Below, one piece after another: positions 7,091-12,475 of a DNA stretch of 12,475 bases. Location of the stretch: positions 1 through 12,475 of the forward strand of contig JAFIHO010000076.1 of NCBI GenBank assembly GCA_017849395.1, given 5' to 3'. Position numbers and translations under genes: made by a program. The first letter of the stretch is position 1; every line of letters begins with the position of its first letter. This stretch comes from Hyphomicrobiales bacterium. Its GTDB lineage: Bacteria; Pseudomonadota; Alphaproteobacteria; Micropepsales; Micropepsaceae. The notes under the pieces are model-generated. The model searched no databases. It saw only the letters and a list, made by a program, of their open reading frames with translations, and was not told the origin of the DNA.

Positions 7091-8055
7091 CACGGGGTGA
7101 TTCCACGCTCTACCGCCAGTTCCTCTACCGCGCGCCGCACCGCCTGTTCGGATTTCATGCGGGGCCGCCATCCCAGCTTGGCCAGTTTCTCGACCGAATA
7201 GAAGAAGCGCGGAACGTCACCCACCCAGCCCCGGTCGCCGCCTGTGAATTGCAGCGGAACCCCGCGCCCCGATACATCGACGACAGTCTGGGCGATGGTG
7301 GATACTTTCGCGCCTTCGTCTTCGGGCCCGATATTGTAGAGTGCAATCTTATCCGGCGCCTTGTCCCAGATGAACAACATCGCCTCGACCAGTTCGGAGA
7401 CGTGCAGATATGGCTTCTTCTGGGTGCCATCTCCCAGCACTTCCAGGGTATTCGGTCTGCCAGACAGTTTGCCGAGCAGGTCGTAAATTACGCCATGGGT
7501 GCCCCGGCTGCCCACGACATTAGGAAAGCGGAAAATGCAGGCGCGCTTGAAATGCGATTCGACCGCTGCACTAATGGCGCCTTCGCTCGCCAGTTTCATG
7601 GCGCCGTAATTCGAGATCGGGAGCAGCGGTCCCAATGTCTCGACCAATTGCTCCTTGTGCTCGCCATAGACTGCCGATGTGGAGGCAAAGGCGATCTCGC
7701 TCATGCCATGGCGGCGCATCAGGTTGAGGATATTGTAGGTGGTGAGGAATGTGTCCTTCAGGTCCACACCGGGATCGGCCACGCCGGCGGGAATGTCGGA
7801 ATTGGCGGCCAGATGCCATACCGCGCCGAACCCCTGTCCTTCGACAAGCGGATCGATGACCGCCTGCACGGCCGCATCGTTGGCAAGGTCGCAACTCAGC
7901 AGCCTGAAGCGGGGATTGGTCAGCGCGGCGGCAAGATTCTCGCGCGTCCCGCGCGCGAAATTATCGATGCCGAGAACGCTGTCGCCGCGTTCGAGTAATC
8001 GGTCCGCCAGATGGCTTCCGATAAAACCGGCAGCGCCGGTGATGATGATATTCAT
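7090..8055 (-). CDS. NAD(P)-dependent extended SDR, nucleotide-sugar epimerase/dehydratase
   Basis: The 321-residue protein has the Rossmann loop TGAAGFIGS (6-14), an acidic residue at the end of beta-2 (Asp31 in GIDNF) that favours NAD, HLAANSD (81-87), the serine/threonine strand ASTSAVYG (124-131) and the catalytic Tyr150-xxx-Lys154 in NYGAMK. Length and motifs fit the UDP-glucose 4-epimerase / sugar dehydratase group acting on nucleotide-linked sugars in the cytoplasm. Between gmhA and the transferase-phosphatase fusion, it most probably changes the GDP-heptose product (epimerisation, or the first step to a deoxyheptose). Which carbon is acted on cannot be told. The start ATG has GGGAAG a few bases upstream, 13 bases after the gmhA stop; the stop overlaps the next start by one base. 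A generic annotation would be NAD-dependent epimerase/dehydratase. Confidence 0.85.
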   Translation of the reverse strand: MNIIITGAAGFIGSHLADRLLERGDSVLGIDNFARGTRENLAAALTNPRFRLLSCDLANDAAVQAVIDPLVEGQGFGAVWHLAANSDIPAGVADPGVDLKDTFLTTYNILNLMRRHGMSEIAFASTSAVYGEHKEQLVETLGPLLPISNYGAMKLASEGAISAAVESHFKRACIFRFPNVVGSRGTHGVIYDLLGKLSGRPNTLEVLGDGTQKKPYLHVSELVEAMLFIWDKAPDKIALYNIGPEDEGAKVSTIAQTVVDVSGRGVPLQFTGGDRGWVGDVPRFFYSVEKLAKLGWRPRMKSEQAVRRAVEELAVERGITP

Positions 8056-8068
8056 GGCGCTTCCCGGC

Positions 8069-8695
8069 TCAAAATTTGATTCTCCCCATCGCGGAGGGAT
8101 CGGTCAGGTGATTTTGCCTCAGATACTGCGCCAGCATGTGCATCAACGACTGATGGACGTCCTCGACGACGCCGTAATTCTCTGCGTCAACATGCAGCGC
8201 TATCTCCGCCTGCGAACGCGCCTTGCCACCCTCGAACCCGGTCATCGCGATGGTGCGCAGCCCGTTCTCGCGCGCCCAGCCGATGGCGCTCAGAATGTTG
8301 GGAGAGTTTCCTGACGAGGAGATTGCGATCAGCACATCGCCGGGCTTGCCCAGGCTGCGCAGTTGAAATGCGAACACCTCGTCATAGGAGATGTCATTGG
8401 CGATCGCGGTGATGGTTTCCAGGTTGGTCGAAAGGCTGCCGACCCGCGGCTTGATGGGCGTTCCACTCTGCACACCCTTTAAATAGTCGCAGACCAGATG
8501 GTTCGCGATGGCGCAGGACCCGCCATTGCCGCAGGAAAAGATCGCGCGATCCGCGTAAATGGCCTCCCTGAGGCAGGTTGCCGCGGCACGCAACTGGTTG
8601 CGGTCTATGGTCGCGAAGGCCTTGGCGACCTTTTCTGCATAACTGTCCAGATATTGGCCTGCATCCTCGAAGATCCTGGCCGGAAAAAGCGCCAT
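8069..8695 (-). CDS. gmhA: SIS-domain phosphoheptose isomerase (GmhA-type)
   Basis: The 208-residue protein carries the SIS signatures of GmhA: CGNGGSCAIANH (55-66), the phosphate loop ISSSGNSPN (125-133), and the C-terminal helix EDVHQSLMHML with Glu178, His181 and His186. His66 and His186 match positions that bind zinc in E. coli GmhA, and Glu178 stands where that enzyme has a glutamine. The family converts sedoheptulose 7-phosphate into D-glycero-D-manno-heptose 7-phosphate in the cytoplasm, the entry step to all heptose pathways. The next two genes follow at spacings of 13 and -1 bases, and the kinase follows 56 bases later. The upstream ribosome binding site is weak (GAG nine bases or so before ATG). 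As first gene of the operon it lies about 22 bases behind a promoter-like pair. The neighbouring kinase and transferase place it in a GDP-heptose route rather than general LPS-core synthesis. Confidence 0.87.
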   Translation of the reverse strand: MALFPARIFEDAGQYLDSYAEKVAKAFATIDRNQLRAAATCLREAIYADRAIFSCGNGGSCAIANHLVCDYLKGVQSGTPIKPRVGSLSTNLETITAIANDISYDEVFAFQLRSLGKPGDVLIAISSSGNSPNILSAIGWARENGLRTIAMTGFEGGKARSQAEIALHVDAENYGVVEDVHQSLMHMLAQYLRQNHLTDPSAMGRIKF

Positions 8696-8723
8696 AAGCT
8701 GCTCGCATGTTGCGTGTGCGAAC

Positions 8724-8752
8724 TATTTAGAGCGTCCGCCGCGGCCTGTCTA
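8724..8752 (-). promoter_or_regulatory. Putative sigma70-type promoter of the heptose operon
   Basis: Read on the - strand, TAGACA (8747-8752, five of six to TTGACA) is followed after 17 bases by TAAATA (8724-8729, AT-rich but only three of six to TATAAT). Transcription would begin about 20 bases before the gmhA ATG. It lies in the 143-base gap after the GH12 gene, which shows no T-tract terminator, so read-through from that gene is also possible. Confidence 0.4.
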
Positions 8753-8838
8753 TCGACCAGGCATGCGACAGCGAAGACCAAGGCGGCGGGCCCCACGGAA
8801 GGCTGCTTAACGACCTCGGTTAATAATTCCGGCGAGGC

Positions 8839-11532
8839 TTAAACGGCAGACGCGACCAGCCATCCCGAACCTGGATTGCCGATATTGGTGGCCGCAAGCT
8901 GTCTGTGGCCGTCCATGGTCCAGGCTTGCACCTGACCACTATCGTTCTGCCACAGGATATCGGCCTTGCCGTCGGCATTGATGTCGCCCACGCCCATCAC
9001 CCGCCATGTGCTCCAGTCCGGCCCCGGATTGTTGATCACGGTTCCCGCGCCATTGACCACCATGCCGGTAGCCGTCTTGGCGGTCCCGTTCATCATCCAG
9101 ATGCCGGCCTGACCATTGTCCGCTCCCAGCAGAAGATCGTCCTTGCCGTCGCCATTGAAGTCGGCGGTCGCCTTGACCTGCCAGGCCGCGCCGATGCTGC
9201 CGGTCGTCCCGGTGGCGAGCTTGGTGGAACCGTTCATCAGCCAGGTCTGCAACTGTCCGGTGTTGCTGCGCCAGACAATGTCGTCGCGGCCGTCACCATT
9301 GAAATCGCCCAGACCGGCGATCGTCCATTCCGCTCCCGGGGTGGCGCCGATCCAGCGGTTGCTGGTCATGGTCTTGCCATCCATGGTCCAGATCTGAAGC
9401 TGATTATAGCTGTTCTGCCACAGAATGTCGGCCTTTCCGTCGCCGTCGAAATCTCCCACACCCTTCACCTGCCAGGCCGCCGTGCCGTCCGGGCTTTTGA
9501 TCACGCTGCCATCCGTGCGCGTTATGCTTCCCGCGAACAGCTTGGCGGAACCAGACATCAGGAAGATGACGGCTTCGCCATTGGTGTTCTGCCAGAGGAT
9601 GTCTGTGTTGCCGTCGCCGTTGAAATCCCCGGTTCCGGCCAGTCGTGTGGTGGGCAGAATGGCGCTCTGCACCGGATTGATGCCGGTGATCTGTCCGGCG
9701 TCCATTGTCCAGAGCATCAGTTGATTGTTGGTGTTGCCGAACAGGATGTCGCCATCCCCGTCGCCGTTGAAATCATTCTCGGCCTGAGGCAGTTGCCCGA
9801 TGGTGATCGTCCCATCGGAAAAGGCCAGCAATTCCATGTTGCGCAGGAGGCTGGATTCGCCGTTGCCGCTTACCAGCAGGCTGCCGCTGGGATTGCGGGT
9901 AAATGTATAGGACGACCTTGGCCCGGCGAACTGGACGGTATCGACGCCGTCACGGCCATCCAGGACGTTATAGCCCGTCCCGCCCGACAGCGTGTCATGG
10001 TTCGCGCCGCCGGTCAGCTTATCGTTGCCTGCTCCGCCCGACAGGTTTGCAACACGAACACCGTCACCCGTCAGTATGTCGTCGAACGGCGAGCCGATCA
10101 GATATTCGATGTTGAAGAACTGGTCCCAGCCCGCACCGATGGTGTTCTGCGGTCCGATGATGGACAGATCGACTTTCACGCCAGCGGTCGCGTTGGCATA
10201 AGTGACGATGTCGTTGCCCGGCCCGCCATCAAAGGAGTCGTTGCCGGGGCCGCCGCGCAATATGTCGTTGCCCTCGCCACCTGACAGGCTGACGCCCCGG
10301 ATATCGTCACCCATCAGCGTGTCGTTGAAACGCGATCCGATCAGCCTTTCGACATTGACAAGCTGATCGATGCCCGCGCCATAGGTCTGCTGCGGACCGG
10401 TGACGGACAGGTCCACTCTCACGCCGCCAAGGGCGTTTTCATAGCTGACGGTATCGAAGTTCGCGCCGCCGTTGAAATAGTCGTCGCCCGCCCCGCCCTG
10501 CATGAAGTCATTGCCGGCGCCGCCGAACAGGGTGATGGGACGCACGCCATCGCCCTTCAGCGTGTCGTTGAAAGCCGAACCGGTCAGATAGCGGATGGGC
10601 ACGAGCGGCGCGACAAGACTGCTCAGGCTGGCCAGCCCGTTGAGCCCGTTGAGCACATTGGGCAGGTTGTTCAATGCAAGGTCGATATTGACCGCCGCAA
10701 GCGCATTGGCATAGCTGATGCTGTCGCCAGAACCGCCGCTGGTGCGGACCGCGCCAGCGCCCGAGACATTGTATCCCACGGCCTGGCCATTCAGGCCTTT
10801 GGTCTTTATGTCGAAGTCCAGATTGTTGATGGTGAGCGAGCCTGCGCCATAGACGACTTCCGCGCCGAGTTCGATGTCGGCCAGATATTCGTTCCCCGAA
10901 ACCAGGCCCATGCTCTGAAGCATTCGCATGATCGCCGCGAGATCGATCTTGCCGCGGGGAGAATCGGCGTTTGCAACGATCGCGATATAGGGTGACTTGT
11001 TCGTGTTGTTCGACACCGCCTTATAATAGATCGTACCGGAGAAACTGGAGTCGGAATAGGTGCCAATGGCGGTTCCACCCGGATTGAAACCGCCCTTGTG
11101 CAGCCAGATCATGATTTCATGCGTGATCGTGGTCTGGTTGCCGCCCGGCTGGCTGGTCAGCCAGATGTCGTATGCGACGTTGAAACCGGCGGTGTAGCCG
11201 CTGAAGCCGATATCATAATCGGCGGTGAGCTTGTCGATATCGCGCAGCTGAACCGAAAGAACGTCATAGGGGTCGGTCACGTTCTGGCCGCCCAGATGGG
11301 GCATCCGGCCGAACATGACTTCCGGGTAGGCGCGAACCGCCATGGGCACGCCCGTTTCCTGCATGGGGAACGACCAGGTGAAGGTGGTTCCCGCCGTCAG
11401 GTCGGCGGGGTTGTAGGTGCTGCTGATCGTGTAGTCGGAACCTTCGGTATATGGCCCGGGGTTCCAGACATTGTTCAGCACACGCCAGCCATAAGCCGAG
11501 TACATGCGACTCGCGCCAACCAAACTCGACAC
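8839..11532 (-). CDS. Secreted GH12-like glycoside hydrolase with RTX-like tandem repeats and VCBS/FG-GAP repeats
   Basis: The 897-residue protein has three parts. Residues about 15-242 look like a glycoside hydrolase family 12 beta-jelly-roll: LNNVWNPG (19-26), FTWSFP (51-56), YPEVMFGRMP (69-78), the nucleophile region HEIMIWLHKGG with Glu139, and IELGAEVVYGAG with Glu225 as probable acid/base. GH12 enzymes cut beta-1,4-glucans or xyloglucan. Residues about 270-530 hold calcium-binding GGxGND-type motifs inside 81-residue tandem repeats. Residues 585-897 hold six 'DFNGDGKADILWQN'-type VCBS/FG-GAP-like units, a beta-propeller-like or adhesive region. There is no N-terminal signal peptide, so type I secretion is the likely route, although the RTX-like part is internal rather than C-terminal. 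The start is GTG; AAGGGG lies 12 bases upstream, a rather long spacing. An ATG nine codons in (11505) has no better site and would still keep the GH12 domain. An in-frame stop lies 15 codons upstream of the GTG, so no missing signal sequence is hidden there. Substrate is inferred from family. Confidence 0.82.
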   Translation of the reverse strand: MSSLVGASRMYSAYGWRVLNNVWNPGPYTEGSDYTISSTYNPADLTAGTTFTWSFPMQETGVPMAVRAYPEVMFGRMPHLGGQNVTDPYDVLSVQLRDIDKLTADYDIGFSGYTAGFNVAYDIWLTSQPGGNQTTITHEIMIWLHKGGFNPGGTAIGTYSDSSFSGTIYYKAVSNNTNKSPYIAIVANADSPRGKIDLAAIMRMLQSMGLVSGNEYLADIELGAEVVYGAGSLTINNLDFDIKTKGLNGQAVGYNVSGAGAVRTSGGSGDSISYANALAAVNIDLALNNLPNVLNGLNGLASLSSLVAPLVPIRYLTGSAFNDTLKGDGVRPITLFGGAGNDFMQGGAGDDYFNGGANFDTVSYENALGGVRVDLSVTGPQQTYGAGIDQLVNVERLIGSRFNDTLMGDDIRGVSLSGGEGNDILRGGPGNDSFDGGPGNDIVTYANATAGVKVDLSIIGPQNTIGAGWDQFFNIEYLIGSPFDDILTGDGVRVANLSGGAGNDKLTGGANHDTLSGGTGYNVLDGRDGVDTVQFAGPRSSYTFTRNPSGSLLVSGNGESSLLRNMELLAFSDGTITIGQLPQAENDFNGDGDGDILFGNTNNQLMLWTMDAGQITGINPVQSAILPTTRLAGTGDFNGDGNTDILWQNTNGEAVIFLMSGSAKLFAGSITRTDGSVIKSPDGTAAWQVKGVGDFDGDGKADILWQNSYNQLQIWTMDGKTMTSNRWIGATPGAEWTIAGLGDFNGDGRDDIVWRSNTGQLQTWLMNGSTKLATGTTGSIGAAWQVKATADFNGDGKDDLLLGADNGQAGIWMMNGTAKTATGMVVNGAGTVINNPGPDWSTWRVMGVGDINADGKADILWQNDSGQVQAWTMDGHRQLAATNIGNPGSGWLVASAV
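8842..9780 (-). repeat. Six VCBS/FG-GAP-like repeats in the C-terminal third of the GH12 protein
   Basis: The acidic calcium-loop core D-F/I-N/D-G/A-D-G recurs at residues 587, 636, 694, 743, 791 and 850, spacings of 48 to 59. Each is followed by an ILWQN-like strand and a 'QLQIWTMDG'-like strand. The copies are clearly related but diverged. In the family such repeats bind calcium and build propeller-like or adhesive structures. Confidence 0.85.
9943..10587 (-). repeat. 81-residue tandem repeats with RTX-like calcium motifs
   Basis: The unit opens with LxGSxFNDTLxGDxxR at residues 316, 397 and 478, exactly 81 residues (243 bases) apart. It runs on through GGxGND motifs, a 'VSYENALGGVRVDLS' strand, GPQxT, GAGxDQ and back to LIGS. 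There are two full copies and one partial copy ending in GGTGYNVLDGRDGVD; the second half of an older copy is recognisable at residues 270-319. The GGxGND turns are those that bind calcium in RTX proteins. Confidence 0.85.
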
Positions 11533-11558
11533 TTGGATTCTACGCCCCTTGTTCCGTT

Positions 11559-11574
11559 CCCACGCCCCCGTGGG
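11559..11574 (-). other. Short perfect hairpin in the leader of the GH12 gene
   Basis: CCCACG (11559-11564) and CGTGGG (11569-11574) form six pairs around a four-base loop, ending 26 bases before the GTG start. It sits next to the AAGGGG ribosome-binding-like sequence without covering it. It could influence translation or be an operator; nothing further can be said. Confidence 0.3.
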
Positions 11575-11613
11575 TCAGTCACAAACTGGCATGACTCTTA
11601 CTAAGGTTTACTG

Positions 11614-11642
11614 AAAAAAACCATGTTGGCGGCGCACATGGT
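11614..11642 (-). terminator. Intrinsic terminator (hairpin plus T-tract) between the DUF1294 and GH12 genes
   Basis: On the - strand ACCATGT (11636-11642) pairs with ACATGGT (11620-11626) over a nine-base loop, seven perfect pairs, followed at once by six more T (11614-11619). This is the only clear rho-independent terminator in the window. It lies 211 bases past the DUF1294 stop and 82 bases before the GH12 start, so it suits neither gene as an ordinary end. It may terminate a small RNA or act as an attenuator in the GH12 leader. Confidence 0.65.
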
Positions 11643-11752
11643 CTCGGCAAAACGCGGTTCCGTGCAATTCTCGTTGGCGTTTGCGCGCGGAACATTTCCT
11701 GTTGCCACGGCAAGTTCCTTGTCGCAGCCAATGTTGCCGTTTGAGGGAGTTT
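11614..11752 (-). ncRNA. Candidate small RNA or attenuating 5' leader, about 139 bases
   Basis: On the - strand this segment begins just behind a promoter-like pair and ends in the intrinsic terminator. In between, ACGGCAA (11734-11740) can pair with TTGCCGT (11707-11713) over a 20-base loop. A competing fold pairs GGAAC (11714-11718) with GTTCC (11689-11693), together with the inner pair TTGCC/GGCAA (11702-11713). These two folds share bases and exclude each other, as in switching leaders. No open frame here has a ribosome binding site. Either a free small RNA, or a leader that stops transcription before the GH12 gene, would explain the layout. This rests on pattern reading alone; no known RNA family was recognised. 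Confidence 0.33.
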
Positions 11753-11758
11753 TTGCGC

Positions 11759-11786
11759 AATATTGTGGCGCGCGTCCTGCTGGCAA
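11759..11786 (-). promoter_or_regulatory. Putative promoter of the intergenic RNA and possibly of the GH12 gene
   Basis: On the - strand TTGCCA (11781-11786, five of six to TTGACA) is followed after 16 bases by AATATT (11759-11764, four of six to TATAAT). Transcription would start near 11752. It is the best such pair seen in the 320-base gap 11533-11852, which otherwise shows no coding signal. Confidence 0.35.
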
Positions 11787-11810
11787 GCTGGTTTGAACAC
11801 ACGTGTTGCT

Positions 11811-11830
11811 GGCGCGCGGCGGCGCGCGCC
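11811..11830 (-). terminator. Very GC-rich hairpin after the DUF1294 gene
   Basis: GGCGCGC (11811-11817 and its partner 11824-11830) forms seven G/C pairs over a six-base loop, 22 bases after the DUF1294 stop on the - strand. There is no T-tract, so it is a terminator-like stem without the full intrinsic signal. A direct repeat of TGCTGGC (11778-11784 and 11807-11813) overlaps its far edge. Confidence 0.35.
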
Positions 11831-11852
11831 TTTGCCTTGAGAAAATGCGCGC

Positions 11853-12179
11853 CTAAAGCAACGCCGCGTGTGAGCGGTGGAAGAGGTTGTAGAAGGAGTA
11901 GTCACCCAGCTCCATGGCGACCAGGACGATCGTCAGCGCAACCAGCTGTACCAGCACGATCATGGTAAACTGGTGCTGGAATGTCGTGTTGCGCAACTTG
12001 TGATGCAGCGCGCGCTGGGCAATGTAGGCGCCGGGACTGCCGCCGCAGAGTCCCATGACTAGCAGAGTCTTCTCCGAAATCCTCTGGCGATTGCTGCGGG
12101 CCCGTACGCGATCAACGCCATAAGCGATAAAGGTGGCGATGTTGATCCCTACCATCCAGGCACTCAGAATGATCAACAT
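11853..12179 (-). CDS. DUF1294 small membrane protein
   Basis: The 108-residue product shows the DUF1294 pattern: NIATFIAYGVDRVRARSNRQRISEKTLL (13-40, where the family has an N..TF..YG.DK..A...W.I.E..L core), GGSPGAYIAQRALHHKLRN (47-65, matching the GG..GA......HK...) and then a C-terminal hydrophobic helix. Two or three membrane helices are expected (about 2-20, 36-54 and 71-91). The function of this family is not established. The start is secure because AAGGAG lies seven bases before ATG, the best ribosome binding site in the window. A TGTAAT box at 12202-12207 could be a -10 element, but no good -35 partner is seen. The gene stands alone, transcribed toward the intergenic RNA and GH12 gene. 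No link to the neighbours can be shown. Confidence 0.8.
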   Translation of the reverse strand: MLIILSAWMVGINIATFIAYGVDRVRARSNRQRISEKTLLVMGLCGGSPGAYIAQRALHHKLRNTTFQHQFTMIVLVQLVALTIVLVAMELGDYSFYNLFHRSHAALL

Positions 12180-12186
12180 TCTGGTT

Positions 12187-12192
12187 CTCCTT
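12187..12192 (-). promoter_or_regulatory. Strong ribosome binding site of the DUF1294 gene
   Basis: AAGGAG on the - strand, seven bases before the ATG at 12177-12179. It is a full match to the anti-16S core and confirms the start. Confidence 0.75.
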
Positions 12193-12304
12193 TTTGATAT
12201 GATTACACCGAAAATGGCTCTTGGTTCCGTCCTTGCCGGAAGTCTGGTTAACGCCGGGCCGGGTGCATGGGCTCAGCGATAGCCCAATCGCTGCCAAGGG
12301 GCTG

Positions 12305-12475
12305 ATGTGGCTTGGTATTTGCTGCAATAGCGGGCTTCGGCCGCGAAACCAGCGCCGCGCCGCACCCTCGAGATCGTGGGACTGGCGCGCGGTCTGGGTG
12401 AAGTTGTCGGTGGATCACACGCCTGCGATGGCGTTCCATGCCGTGCTGCTCTGGCTGCCGATATTGAGCACGGAC
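12305..12475 (+). CDS. Possible 5' end of an unknown membrane protein gene, cut by the window edge
   Basis: From ATG 12305 the frame stays open for 57 codons to the window end. AAGG lies five bases before the ATG. From about codon 25 the third codon positions are almost all G or C (about 29 of 33), the pattern of real genes in this DNA, and the product contains a hydrophobic stretch (AMAFHAVLLWLPIL). An alternative start is GTG 12398. The first 24 residues are arginine-rich and less convincing, so the true start may be the GTG. No family was recognised. If real, it is divergent from the DUF1294 gene, and the roughly 125 bases between would hold both promoters. Confidence 0.3.
   Translation, partial: MWLGICCNSGLRPRNQRRAAPSRSWDWRAVWVKLSVDHTPAMAFHAVLLWLPILSTD

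Noticed and set aside
7091..7171. 27-codon upstream extension of the transferase-phosphatase gene
   Set aside because: It overlaps the end of the SDR gene and adds a Gly/Arg-rich segment before the conserved family N-terminus MQLIILAGG. The TGATG junction supports a start at 7090.
8807..8823. TTAAC and GTTAA inverted repeat as a CtrA-type site
   Set aside because: CtrA sites in alphaproteobacteria have TTAA spaced by seven bases; here the TTAA boxes are nine apart, and the position is far from the gmhA start.
8905..10284. 459-residue open frame on the + strand opposite the VCBS/RTX part
   Set aside because: Its apparent repeats (VAVEI, QDVG) are the complement of the calcium repeats. There is no ribosome binding site and no independent family signal.
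11681..11968. 95-residue open frame on the + strand in the intergenic gap
   Set aside because: It is Arg/Cys/Ser-rich with no ribosome binding site, and it overlaps the DUF1294 gene in antisense. It looks like chance.

Overview
The window is GC-rich, densely coded Gram-negative DNA. It carries an RND efflux pump, a PEP-CTERM surface protein, heptose-phosphate sugar genes and an RTX/VCBS-type secreted protein. Protein style (FG-GAP/VCBS repeats with the 'DGKADILWQN' flavour, a VPEP sorting tail, a DUF1294 protein) suggests an alphaproteobacterium, possibly from soil or plant-associated lineages. That placement is inference; there is no rRNA or marker gene here to settle it.

Left part, + strand (1-4699): the 3' end of an RND periplasmic adaptor gene, then 29 bases later a complete MexF/OqxB-like RND permease with a GTG start. 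After a 229-base gap with a structured leader comes a secreted L-type-lectin-fold protein with a VPEP-type PEP-CTERM tail. A GC-rich hairpin separates it from the next, convergent gene.

Middle part, - strand (4740-8695): a tight four-gene operon read right to left. It encodes a GmhA-type phosphoheptose isomerase, an extended SDR epimerase/dehydratase, a fused nucleotidyltransferase-HAD phosphatase (HddC-like plus GmhB-like) and a GHMP kinase (HddA-like). Together these cover every step from sedoheptulose 7-phosphate to GDP-D-glycero-alpha-D-manno-heptose, plus one tailoring step. This points to a surface glycan rather than the usual ADP-heptose LPS-core route. A plausible sigma70-type promoter sits just upstream of gmhA.

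Right part, - strand (8839-12179): an 897-residue protein combining an N-terminal GH12-like glycoside hydrolase domain (both catalytic glutamates visible), 81-residue RTX-like tandem repeats and six C-terminal VCBS/FG-GAP-like repeats. Upstream is a 320-base gap containing, on the - strand, a promoter-like pair, a foldable segment and a clear hairpin-plus-T-tract terminator. This could be a small RNA gene or a transcription-attenuating leader of the GH12 gene. Next is a small DUF1294 membrane protein with a near-perfect ribosome binding site. The final 171 bases may be the start of a + strand gene running off the window.

The theme is the cell envelope: efflux, an anchored lectin-like protein, synthesis of an activated heptose, and a secreted multi-domain polysaccharide hydrolase. 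The least explained pieces are the two non-coding leaders (3713-3774 and 11614-11752) and the GH12-RTX-VCBS architecture.
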